The position numbers and the translations under genes are program-made. Below the pieces are notes generated by a model. That model was not told the origin of the DNA. It saw only the letters and a list, made by a program, of their open reading frames with translations, and did no database searches. Positions 23,660 through 33,343 of a stretch of DNA of 64,000 bases are shown here, one piece after another; position 1 is the first letter of the stretch, and each line of letters opens with the position of its first letter. The DNA comes from Coptis chinensis (lineage: Eukaryota; Streptophyta; Magnoliopsida; Ranunculales; Ranunculaceae), in assembly GCA_015680905.1 (NCBI GenBank), contig CM027381.1, forward strand, positions 57,726,501 to 57,790,500, written 5' to 3'.

Positions 23660-24080
23660 AGGATAAGCAGAATGGGTAGAGAGTGTTTGCAGATGGGTCA
23701 GCTATCGACACATGCAGCGGTATAGGGGTGGTGTTGGTCACGCCGGACAATAACCGGATAGAGTTGACCATAAAGTTGGGGTTCACGGCATCCAGCAATG
23801 AAGCAGAGTACGAGGCCGTTATAGCAGGACTGAGAATGGCGGAAGAGCTGGGAGTGAAAGATTTGATAGTATATTCAGATTCAAACCTGGTGGTGTGCCA
23901 GGCAAATGGGGGTTTCGCGGCCCGATGTCCAAGAATGGCCAAATACTTGCAGGTGGTGTATCAAAGAGCTAGCAAGTTCACAAAGCTTCAGTTTATACAC
24001 CTAGGGCGGGGGGAGAATAGACACGCAGACACTCTGGCTTATGTGGCCGCCGCCATGCCGGGGTCTGAGGAAAGGACTGT
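23660..24080 (+). pseudogene. Tat element second (archaeal-like) RNase H domain
   Basis: The open frame from 23,683 reads MFADGSAIDTCSGIGVVLVT and then ASSNEAEYEAVIAGLRMAEE and DLIVYSDSNLVVCQANGGF. These carry the Asp, Glu and Asp expected of an RNase HI fold; the first Asp is in FADGSA, the Glu in NEAEYEA and the next Asp in YSDSNL. Two RNase H domains in tandem define the Tat lineage. This one keeps its catalytic residues and is uninterrupted from 23,683 to 24,486. Confidence 0.9.
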
Positions 24081-25387
24081 AAAAGTAGGAAGATTAGGGA
24101 GGCCAAGCACAGAGGAAATAATGGAGGTGTGCCAGGTTGCAAAAGAAGAGGGTGGATGGATGGAGCCCATCAAACGCTTTCTAGAAGGAGGACTGGTGAC
24201 GGATAGGAATGAGAAAAGGAGGTTGGAGCAAGTGTCTTGGAGATATCTGCTGATGGAAGGGGAACTGTATAGGAAGAACTTCAATAGACCGTTGCTGAAG
24301 TGTTTGGGGTCGCAATTATCATCAGAGGTGTTAGCAGAATTGCATGAAGGGAACTATGGGAGTCACTCCGCGGGGAGGACCACGGCACATCGATTGTTGT
24401 CGCAGGGTTACTTCTGGCCTCATATGAAACGGGATGCGGTCAAATTTGCCAAAAAGTGTGACAAGTGTCAGAGATTTGTACAGTAGATATTTGCAACTGT
24501 GGAACCCTTGCATAACGTCTCCAGCCCTTAGGCTTTTACCATGTGGGCATTAGACATCGTGGGGCCACTGCCCATGGCTAGCTGCAAAAGAAGGTATATG
24601 TTGGCAGCCATGGACTACTTCACAAAATGGATAGAAGTCGTCCCGTTGCAGCAGATAAAGGAGATTCAGGTGATTAAGTTTTTATGGGAGAATATTATAT
24701 GTCGGTTCGGGCTACCATATGCCATCATTGTAGACAACGAGACACAGTTCACAGGGGCAAAGGTGGCAGCGTTCCTTGAAGCCTACAAAGTGAAGCAAGG
24801 GTTTTCAGCACCCTACAACCCAGAAGGTAATTGGCAGGCTGAATCTTCCAACAAGACGATATTAAACAATCTGAAAAAGAAGTTGGAAGATAGGAAGGGC
24901 GCGTGGGATGACGAGCTGAACTATGTTCTATGGGCTTATAGAACCACCCCGAGGACCACCACCAAAGAGACCCCGTTTGCCTTAGCGTACGGCATTGAGG
25001 CGGTAATTCCCGCGGAACTAGTGGCGACCACTAGGAAACAAGGGCGGTGGAAGAAGGAACAAACTGGCGCATTTTAGCCGGAGATTTGAATTTGGCAAAG
25101 GAGAGAAAAGATTCAGCCCGCATCCATCTGGAAGAGTACCATCGAAGACTACAGCGGCAATACAACAAGCGAATCAGACCGTGGAAGTTCAAGATAGGGA
25201 ACTGGTGCTTCGCCGGATGACGCCAAGCACGAAGGAGGAAAAGGACGGGAAGTTGGGTCCAAACTGGGAAGGATCATACACCGTGATAGAGGAAGGGGGG
25301 TCGGCAACCTATAAGCTTCTAACAATGGAAGGAAAGCTAATAGCGAGGCCCTGGAATGTAAGAATTCTAAAAAGCTTTTACGAGTAA
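24081..25387 (+). pseudogene. Tat element integrase
   Basis: The zinc-binding domain reads LAELHEGNYGSHSAGRTTAH and CDKCQRFVQ just before a TAG at 24,484. The catalytic core follows from 24,541, with MWALDIVGPLPMASCKRRYM (first Asp), YAIIVDNETQFTGAK (second Asp) and WQAESSNKTILNNLKKKLED (Glu), so the DDE triad is intact. After a TAG near 25,077 the C-terminal part (LGPNWEGSYTVIEEGGSATY) ends at 25,387. Integrase inserts the cDNA copy. Stops make the ORF discontinuous even though catalytic residues persist. Confidence 0.9.
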
Positions 25388-25536
25388 ATGTACTGAAGTT
25401 CAGAGCAATGTAAAGAGGGTCCCGAGCGGAGGACTATAGTTGTTTGTAAATATATAAAACTATAACACTTTTGTGAAAAGAAAATATGTTTATTATTCGA
25501 AATTGCTGAATGGGAATGTGAACATAACAGACACCT

Positions 25537-26560
25537 GGGGCAATGAGAGGGACCCCATCTGGTCCCTATAGAGAGGGAAGCAGCGAAGGGGATGAGCCCT
25601 TTGCTGACATTACTTGTGGAATGGATCCTGAGCAAGATGAGTTGCTCTAGCAGGAGGATGAAGTCGGTGGAGTGGGATGAGCCCTCCACAGACAGCGGAC
25701 TTGAAAGGCACATGGGGCAATGAGAGGGACCCCATCTGGCCCCTATAGAGAGGGAAGCAGCGAAGGGGATGAGCCCTTTGCTGACATTAGTTGTGGAACA
25801 GATCCTGAGGAAGATGAGTTGTTCCAGCAGGAGGACGGAGTCGGCAGAGCGGGATGAGCCCTCCGCAGACAGTGGACTTAAAAGGCACATGGGGCAATGG
25901 GCCCCTATATAGAGGGAAGCAGCGAAGGGGATGAGCCCTTCGCTGACATTAGTTATGGAACGGATCCTGAGCAAGATGAGCTGCTCCAGCAAGAGGATTG
26001 AGTCAACAAAACGGGATGAGCCCTTCGCAAACAGCGGACTTGAAAGGCACAAGGGGCAGTGAGAAGGACCCCATCTGGCCCCTGTAGAGAGGGAAGCAGC
26101 GAAGGGGATAAGCCTTTCACTGACATTAGTTGGGGAATGGATCCTGAGCAAGATGAGCTACTCTAGCAGGGGGATGGAGTCAGCGGAGCGGGATGAGCCC
26201 TCCGTAGACAGCGGACTTGAAAGGCATATGGGGCAACGAGAGTAACCCCGTCTGGCTTCGGGAGAGAGAGAGCTTTTGAAGGGGACCTGAGCAAGATGAG
26301 CTGTTCTAGTAGGATGAGCGATCCAGCGGAGCGGGATGAGCCCTCCGCGGACCTTAGACAAAAAGATACATGAGGCGATGAGAGGGACACTTTTTGGCCC
26401 CTAGAGAGAGAGAGAAGCAGCGGAGGGGGTGAGCCCTTCGCTGACATTAGTTGTGGAATGGATCATGAGTCAGGGGAGCTGTCCCAGGAGGAGGATCGAG
26501 CCTGTAGAGTGGGATGAGCCCATCGCCGGCATCGGGATAAGAGGTAGACATGGATGAGAG
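25537..26560. repeat. 177-bp minisatellite, about six copies
   Basis: Copies start with ggggcaatgagaggga or a variant at 25,537, 25,714, 25,891, 26,053, 26,230 and about 26,371. The first steps are exactly 177 bases and later ones are shortened by small deletions. Within each unit the phrase gcgaaggggatgagccc or gcggagcgggatgagccc recurs, so the unit is itself made of two related halves. It lies between pol and the antisense gene of the Tat element. Apparent ORFs on the minus strand here are repeat translation, not genes. Confidence 0.9.
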
Positions 26561-26650
26561 GTACACAATCAAATCTAATAAATGAAAGGAGGGGTCAAGA
26601 GGGAAGACGGCAGGAATATAGCTCACAATCACATAGCAAAATATATTAAA

Positions 26651-29027
26651 TCAAGGCGAGCGATATCGCAAGTTAATAACAGTGTGGTGAAAAATGGAAA
26701 AGGCGAGCCAAATTGTAAAGTTAACAACAGTTTTGTATACATAATAAAAACTAGGGCATTCCCTAGGTGGACGATTCAAGGTTGGCTTCTCCAACAGCAT
26801 CATCAACAACAACTCTATGGGGATCTTTGAGGACGGCTTCTGGAAGGGGGTCTGGCCCATCTCAAGGTGTTCTGAGGCTCCAGAGGGATCTGTGGCTACA
26901 GAGAGGTCAGCAACCTCAGGGGAACTTGCCACCGGGATAGTAGGCTGAAGGGGTAGAGGCGGCCCTCTTGGGTAAGTCGGTCGAGTTCCTCTTGAACCTT
27001 CCGGGCCACCCGCTTCTCAGCCAAAGCTTTGAAACGATCACGAAGAATCGTCATATCCTCTTGGTGTTGCTCCAAAATTTTGGTGGTTTCATCTTTGTGG
27101 GCCTAGGTGAGGGCGTCCACGGCCTGCTGGTGTTGTTGGGTGTGGGCATTCGAGTCAAGCAGATGGTGTTAGAGAAGTTCTTCCCTTTGACAGCGCAGGA
27201 GTTCGTTGACGGAGTCCATGTACCGCTGATGGGAAGATTCGGCTACAATCAGTTTATCCTAAGCTTGGACTTTGGCCAAATTGGTTGCGGCCAAGTCTGA
27301 CTCAAGACCGGCATAAGACGCTCGCAAGCCCAAGGGGTCGTTAAGTTCTTGCTCCAGAGCGGTCACCTTATTCCTAGCGCAGAGAAGGTCATGGATCATA
27401 AATGAGATGTCAAGGCTCACCTGAGTCAAAAAGGGAGAGGGGTAAAAAAAAAAAAAAAAAAAAAGAGAAGAAGTTGTACCCGTTCCCAGTTGGTATACAA
27501 GGAAGTGCGATGTGAGTCAAATGAACCTCCATCCGCATAAGCAATGTCCTTGGGCAGATGGGCATTGTAGAACAAGGAGGAGGCCACGGTAGCGTTGTCC
27601 AGAGCGGAGTCCGCGACATTTACCTTCCGATTTCGCACATTGAAGATAGGACAAAAGTCCTCAACTGGAGCAAGAGTGGAGGCAGGCTCCTTGCCAAGTC
27701 GACGGGTGCTGGGAGGAGAGGCAACCGGATGAGAGGTTGGAAAAGAAAGGGCGGGGACTTCGAGCAGGGGGGGCTGATGGGTTGGGGGGACAGGCTCAGC
27801 AGAGGTGGATGGCCTTCACTCTTGGCTGGTGGTTGGTCAGCGGGAACATGCATGGCGGTGGGGGGAACTTCCATCACCTCATCATCAGAGTCACTATCAA
27901 ACATTTTTGCTTGTGGACGTCCATATCTGTGGCAGGTGAAGGGCGAGAGGTGAAGTAGTCGTCCCAATGGGAGATAGAGTGGTAGGAGGGGTGGAGATCT
28001 TGAGGTTCACAGGAGGCGGAAGAATAGGAGGAAGATCAAGGGAGGGGATGAGGGGAGTTATGGGAACGAGACTGCTTCTTGGAAGGGGGAGAAGCACGGG
28101 GCTTGCGTTCCTTGGGAGGGGGAGGACGAAAAAAGGGACATGTTAAGCCGCGGAAGGTGTTAAGGGCGGGGATGGGCAGCAGTGCTAGGTGGTGGGATGA
28201 ATACCTAAAAGGGCAACTTGGGCAGGGCCAAGGTCGCGGATTTGAGCAAAGATAGGATAGGTGATACTATCATAAATTCCGGATTTGGAATCTGGGCGCC
28301 AACCTGCAAAGAAGAACAGAGGTGAGTTAGTAGATCAGAGAGAAAACAATTCGAAAAAAGGGAAAGAGCTATTATACTCACCGCGGAGTCTGAAGGCAAG
28401 GTGGTTAAGAGTCAGGGTAGGACATATGTCCACAGACAGAAAGTTGCCTGATACATAGAGCGGATAGTGGTGCCACACTTTATCTGAGGTGGTAAGCTTA
28501 AGGAGAAAAGATTGTTTCTTAGGACAAACGCAGAAGGACTGATAGCCTATACTGACGTCCTTGGTGCTGGTTTTGAGATAGTAGTGGGAGTAGATGTCAT
28601 GGCAGATAATCTTGGGGTCATGGGACTTGTTATAGGAATTCGCGGCATACATTATCCACCAGAAATTCCCAATACCTTGGCACGGGGGAATGTTGAAGTG
28701 GTTTCAAACTTCAACATCCAGCAAAGTGAGGGGAAGCCGCAGACCGGCAACCATTTGACCCACGGTGATGACAAGAGATCCCGGTCGGCGGGGAACCAAA
28801 TGGGGGTAGTGGGTGACAGAGGGCACGTGTTCTAGTACGACGTCGGCTGGAACACCGTAGGCCGCTCTAAGGGCATCCAAATTAGGTCTACGAGATCTGG
28901 GTGGAGACGGCAATAAAGTGGCGGGGCGACCGGAGGTGGAGGGCACGGCAGTAGGAGCAGGGGGCGGGGGAGAAGACACGCCCGCTGAACGGGAAGAGGA
29001 AGAGTCACCAAATTCGCGGTCCGTCAT
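26651..29027 (-). pseudogene. Antisense gene of Tat element (gypsy-type transposon domain)
   Basis: A minus-strand gene opens at 29,027 with MTDREFGDSSSSRSAGVSS, a Ser/Pro-rich leader, then LDALRAAYGVPADVVLEHVP and PGSLVITVGQMVAGLRLPLT. This recalls the 'putative gypsy type transposon' family (PF04195) seen beside plant Ty3 elements. A TGA at 28,704-28,706 stands where Trp is likely, and the same frame continues with NHFNIPPCQGIGNFWWIMYA. The exon ends at 28,382 before gtgagt. A 78-bp intron ends in ttctttgcag, and the next exon reads WRPDSKSGIYDSITYPIFAQ. Downstream frames (27,967-27,620 and 26,932-26,651) are Pro/Ser-rich and less certain. The function is unknown. Confidence 0.7.
27444..27464. 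repeat. A-tract inside the antisense gene
   Basis: A run of about 21 A lies in the middle of the antisense gene region, as a T-run on its coding strand. It breaks the reading frame there and is a likely place for length errors. Confidence 0.85.
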
Positions 29028-29549
29028 CGGAAGGAAGATGAACGGACTCCAGGAATCGAAATATTTTAAAATGAGAAAGGGAAAACTAGTTCACTAAAAA
29101 AAGAGAGGGATCAAGATAACATACCGATCACTGACGAAAAAGAGATAGGGAAGTCGTAAAAGACAGCCGGAGAGAAAGGAAAGCACCGGGGAGACCACCA
29201 CAGCGAACTACGCGTGCGCCAGTGAAGGTTGGAGGAGAGGAAAAATGGGGAGTTTGAGTAAAGGAAGAGAAGGTGTTTGGGCAAGAAAAGGGAAATTGAG
29301 GGAAGAATAAGAAGGGAGAGGGTGGAGGGCAAAACTGTAATTTTGGGCGGTAGGGAAACCGAAGCATTAGCGGAGGCTCCAGCCAGAGGATGACACGTGA
29401 ACGCATGGGAAACCAGGGACCGCCAGAAAAACACGCGCGTGATGAGTGCCTGTCCCGTCACACGCATCCCAAAGTGACAGATATGCAATATTAAAGAGAT
29501 AGAACGGTGGAGGTTCTCGACCTTGGGCCAATAATATGACCGCGAAGTC

Positions 29550-29562
29550 GAGAAGGGGCATT
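29550..29562 (+). other. Polypurine tract before 3' LTR
   Basis: The sequence gagaaggggcat lies directly before the 3' LTR start at 29,563. A short purine run at this position primes plus-strand DNA synthesis in LTR elements. Confidence 0.7.
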
Positions 29563-29915
29563 TGTAGTGGCCCATTATCTGCCAGAGGACTAAGTCAAAG
29601 AGGACGAGGCAAGGCAAGATAAGCGGGTAGGTTGGGGAGCAGTAGAACCGTGCTGCGGAACCCTAAGGGCAGACGTGGCCGAGGTACGACAAAGGGAAGG
29701 CCGTCAGATGGAGGAATGGATGGATGGTCTAGATCAAGGAGGAAGGGGTATATAAAGAAGTGGAGGTGGATAGAATATGGAGGCCGAAAGAGAGAGAAAA
29801 AGGGGAGAGAAAAGTAGAGAGAAAAGGGAGGAAAATAGTAGAGAGAACTAGGTCTTGACTGTTGTAATCGCCAATTATTGTTTTACTCTTTGTTGTCTTA
29901 GTTTAGGTTCTTACA
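29563..29915 (+). repeat. 3' LTR of Tat element (353 bp)
   Basis: It begins TGTAGTGG and ends TTCTTACA, like the 5' copy. It is 14 bases longer because of two insertions in the purine-rich section at about 29,800-29,850. The differences from the 5' LTR that I could count are all A/G or C/T. Confidence 0.95.
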
Positions 29916-30405
29916 TTGACAAAATTAGAATCCGTTTTTTATTTCATACAACGCCACCACGACACAACATTTGAAAGTGCACAACGCACTTTCCATAGGT
30001 GTACTTCCTACATTCATCCAACACGCAATACGATATAATTACAACTAAATTTTTTTTTAAATAATGCAACAAATTCAAACTAATTACACAACAACAAACT
30101 TGATATAAAGTAACATAAATAATAATAATTAACATAAAAAAAAATCTAAAACTTACTTGAAACTCCGCCACTCGATTTGCTACATGTCAAACCGATGTTG
30201 ACGCTAATGGTGGGTGTTCCTCGATTTCACAACACGGTGGAAAATTGAACCCAAGTTCAATTTCGTCCTCCTCGCCCACATTTTGCGCTCTTGACAACGA
30301 TCCTTTTTGCCCCTTTTTTTTGGATATTTTGACATTTCCAAACCATCGAGAATGCTCTTCATGTGGTGAGGTTGGTGGGGATGCATTGGGGGGTGGAGAA
30401 GTCAT
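29916..30405 (-). pseudogene. Unrecognised ORF with splice donor, upstream of mobile-domain gene
   Basis: A frame starting at 30,405 reads MTSPPPNASPPTSPHEEHSR and continues for 72 codons, with a Lys-rich patch (KISKKKGQKGSL) and an acidic patch. It is followed by a stop and then by cgagtttcaa-type sequence ending at gtaagt on the minus strand near 30,160. I do not recognise the protein. It is on the same strand as, and directly upstream of, the mobile-domain pseudogene once the Tat element is removed, so it may be that gene's first exon. It could equally be an ORF of the Harbinger-like element whose terminus lies at 30,520-30,714. Confidence 0.35.
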
Positions 30406-30714
30406 TAGGAATTGAAGTTTGTGAAGAAAAAGTTGTTAATGGAGGCTAGAAAATTGCAATGGAGGCTGGGAAGAAAGTGAAAATAGAGCCTGTTCGCATA
30501 TGTTCATATTTGACTCATCAGACGGGATGTTACATTCCGTCTCGTTATAAAATACCAGATGGGATGTTACATTCTGTCTCAATCAAAAACCTCCAGACGG
30601 GATCTAACATCCCGTCCGAGATATTTTATTCACCTTTGCATTGCACAACTTCACCTTGTTTTTCACCAAAACGGTGAAAAGAGGGTGAATAAGTGCTGAG
30701 GTGGCGATGGGTAA
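30406..30714. repeat. Second Harbinger-like terminus with three palindromes
   Basis: Three 23-bp palindromes lie at 30,520-30,542, 30,557-30,579 and 30,595-30,617. Read on the minus strand, the outer part (ttttggtgaaaaacaaggtg, then tgcaatgcaaaggtgaata) parallels the left end of the Harbinger element at 13,335-13,390. This is therefore the right end of an element related to the one at 13,299. Its left partner is not certain. Confidence 0.65.
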
Positions 30715-31117
30715 GTGTTAGATTTTTCTTTTTCTTTTTCAATAGTGGAGGAATTCCCATTAATTTTAAGGAGAAGGATTCCAGTTTTAATTAGAAGTGC
30801 TAGAATTTTTCTTTTCTTTTCTTTTTTTTGTTACAATTTATTTTATTTTTTCAATAGGAGAGGAATTTAGAAGTGTGATTCCCATTTTTAATAGGAGAAG
30901 AATTCTCATTTTAATTAGAAGTGTTAGATTTTTCTTTTTTGATAGGAGAGAAATTCTCATTATAATAGGAGAATGATTCCCGTTTTAATTAGAAGTGCTA
31001 GAAAAAAAAAATTTAATAGGAGAAGGCTTCTCATTTTATTTTAATTTTAATAGGAGTTGACGACGTAGAATTTTAAGAGAACTAGAAAAATACCCCTTGT
31101 AAAAGCTTTAATATTAA
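30715..31117 (-). mobile_element. Helitron-like repeat, partial copy
   Basis: The minus strand starts TTAATATTAAAGC at 31,117, the same 5' end as the next two units but without the leading TC. The body carries the same aataggagaggaattccc words. The hairpin and CTAG end are not found at the left, so the copy is 3'-truncated at about 30,715. Confidence 0.6.
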
Positions 31118-31491
31118 CTAGCTTGTACACCCGTGCATACGCACCGCACTTTTGAAAACATTTAGATTTTTTTTAGAAAAATGGGACCATTGTTTTAGTC
31201 GCTAACCCGATTTAATTTTATAACAAATTATTTTTAATTAATTTTTAAAAACCCATTTTTTCAATTGAGAGAGAGATTCTGTTTTAATAGGATAAGGATT
31301 CCCACTTTAATTAGAAGTGCTGAAATTTGTTTTAATAGGAGAATAATTCCCGTTATAATAGGAGAGGAATTCCCATTGTAAAAAAGGATTTTCGTATTTC
31401 AAATAGGAGAGAAATTTATGTTTTAATAGGAGATGACGTTGAATTTTAATAGAGCTCGAAAAATACCATTGTGGGAGCTTTAATATTAAGA
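31118..31491 (-). mobile_element. Non-autonomous Helitron, copy 1
   Basis: On the minus strand the unit starts TCTTAATATTAAAGCTC at 31,491 and ends CTAG at 31,118, followed by T. A short hairpin, CGTATGCACGGGTG, lies just before CTAG. TC at the start, a hairpin, a CTAG end and insertion before T are the hallmarks of Helitron ends. The 374-bp unit has no coding capacity, so it would rely on helicase from elsewhere. Confidence 0.75.
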
Positions 31492-31915
31492 CTAGCTTGT
31501 AGGCACATACGCACCGGCTCTTTTGAAAACATTTAGATTTTTTTTAGAAAATTGGGACTACCGTTTTAATCGCTAATCTGTTTTAATTTTCTAACAAATT
31601 GTTTTAAATTAAGTTTTAAAACCCCATTTTTTCAATTGATGGAGAAATCTTATTTTAATAGGAGAATAATTCCCGTTTTAATTGGATATGCTAGATTTTC
31701 TCTTTTCAATAGGGGGGGAATTCCCATTTTAATAGGAGAATAATTCCCACTTTAATTAGAAGTGCTAGAATTTGTTTTAATATGAGAGGAATTCCCATTA
31801 TAAAAAAAGGATTTTCATTTTTCAAATAGAAGAGAAATTCCGATTTTAATAGAAGATGACGTGGAATTTTAATAAAGCTCAAAAAATACCCCTTGTGAGA
31901 GCTTTAATATTAAGA
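31492..31915 (-). mobile_element. Non-autonomous Helitron, copy 2
   Basis: This copy runs from TCTTAATATTAAAGC at 31,915 (minus) to CTAG at 31,492, which directly abuts the TC start of copy 1. It is 424 bp long and shares most of its body with copy 1, including cttttgaaaacatttagatt read on the plus strand. An A precedes the TC start, as expected for insertion between A and T. Confidence 0.75.
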
Positions 31916-32471
31916 TATAGGTATAGATATATAGATACATTGATTGATATTTATAGTTCATTACTCACCCCATGTATAAGCTCGAAATCAAAGGGCTCCC
32001 CCTCAACTTCATTTACCTAAAATTCTATACCAACTTACATTTAAGACTTCAAAGTTTTGATTCGTACCGTTTCAACTAGTGGGGGTCCTTGTAAGGCTAG
32101 GTGCAACCCGGAGAAGTTGATAGGGTCATTAAACACCTAACTTACTGGGGGCACGTGGCTATGAAATTATAACGGTTACTGGGATTGCATCATAACACCC
32201 GAATACTGCATAGCCGGATTCTAATCAGAACATTATCCTTTGCCCATTCACTTTCCAAGTTTTTTGTTATTTGATTTATAGCTTTGAACATGGTAATCAA
32301 ATTCAAGTTAATATAAGATTTTTTTAATAAATAAAAAAGTTTTTTTTAATAAATGAAAAAAAATAAATAAGACTCAATAAGTAAAGCCACTCGGTCCAAT
32401 AATTTTCTACATCCAAATTTGTGTATCTAGAAACTTTGCAATTGATACAGCATTTTCCCCATTAACACTTA
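31916..32471. other. No gene seen
   Basis: The stretch holds no supported gene. It contains an AT-rich block with short A-runs at 32,310-32,370, and ends with the TTA target site of the next element. Confidence 0.5.
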
Positions 32472-33343
32472 GAGTAAGTTGAATGGGGTGTTGTATGGGG
32501 CTATTAAAGGTCATATAGCACCCCAAACGCTAAATAACCATTCCAATAAGACTGCTAAAAGGGTCTTAAATTTGAGTGGTGTGATAAACCAAGCCAAATT
32601 TGTGGTCTTACTTAGCCGTTGCCATAATTAAGTTTCGGGAGATGGACGGCACAATTTCTTCCGTCTGTATGTTAAATTTTGACGAACGGCAGAAATTGTG
32701 TCGTCTATCAAAAAAAGAATTTGACTGGAGCTACACACTAATGGACGAACTGCAGAAACTGTGACGTATATCTATTAGCACTTCAAAACTTAAAAGACAA
32801 TTGGAATAAAATTCAAGGTCTTGGTCGGCAATCAAGGTTTTTGTAACTCCTTTTAGCAACCCTCCATTGGACTTTAGACAAGAGCAAATCCAATGGAGAG
32901 CTGCTATAGTAACGCCACATAGCAGTTTTAGTATTTTTGGCTACCCAACTAAATTTGAGAGGTAAAAAACTCAAAATCAGTTCCAATGGAGGCGTTGAAG
33001 ATGGAGGTGCTAAAAGGATACAGACAACACATTTTTTGCCGTCTATCCATTAGTTGCAAACTTAAGTTGAAAAAAAAATTTAGACAGACGGCACATTTTT
33101 TGCCGTCCGTCAAAATTTAACACACAAACGTCATTTTTTTTGCCGTCCGTCGAAATTTTTTGCCGTGTCATCCGTCTCTCGAAACCTATTGTGGCAACTG
33201 CTAGACAAAGCCAAAAATTTGGCTAGGTTTATGACACTAGCCAAATTTAGGAGCCTTCTAGCTGCCCCATTGGAATGATAGTTTGGTTTTTGGGGTGCTA
33301 TATGGCCATTAGAAGCCCATATAGCACCCCATTGGACTTGCTT
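32472..33343. mobile_element. Tourist-like (PIF/Harbinger) MITE with long inverted repeats
   Basis: The left tip GAGTAAGTTGAATGGGGTG faces AAGCAAGTCCAATGGGGTG on the opposite strand at the right end. TTA flanks both sides, at 32,469-32,471 and 33,344-33,346. Inverted similarity extends about 290 bases inward and includes gcaccccaaa, a gccaaattt block and several gacggca words. The centre has a second set of tips (gagcaaatccaatgg at 32,882), suggesting a nested or composite element. It has no coding capacity. Confidence 0.85.

Larger units (their letters stand above)
19670..29915 (+). mobile_element. Complete Tat-lineage Ty3/gypsy retrotransposon
   Basis: A 10.2-kb element has matching LTRs at each end, a primer site, gag, protease, reverse transcriptase, two successive RNase H domains, integrase, a minisatellite and an antisense gene before the 3' LTR. 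The second (archaeal-like) RNase H between RNase H and integrase is the hallmark of the Tat lineage. Flanking 5-mers are gtgac at 19,665-19,669 and ttgac at 29,916-29,920, four of five identical, consistent with a decayed target duplication. Many TAG, TGA and TAA stops interrupt pol. It inserted inside or just upstream of the mobile-domain gene. Confidence 0.93.

Noticed and set aside
25378-26447. Long minus-strand ORFs of 257 and 94 codons
   Set aside because: They are translations of the 177-bp minisatellite. The peptide repeats with the DNA unit and resembles no protein.
25537-26560. CRISPR-like array
   Set aside because: The units are contiguous 177-bp tandem copies with no spacers, in a plant retrotransposon.
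27410-27638. Poly-Phe containing minus-strand ORFs
   Set aside because: The Phe run comes from the A-tract at 27,444-27,464, and the frame there is unreliable.
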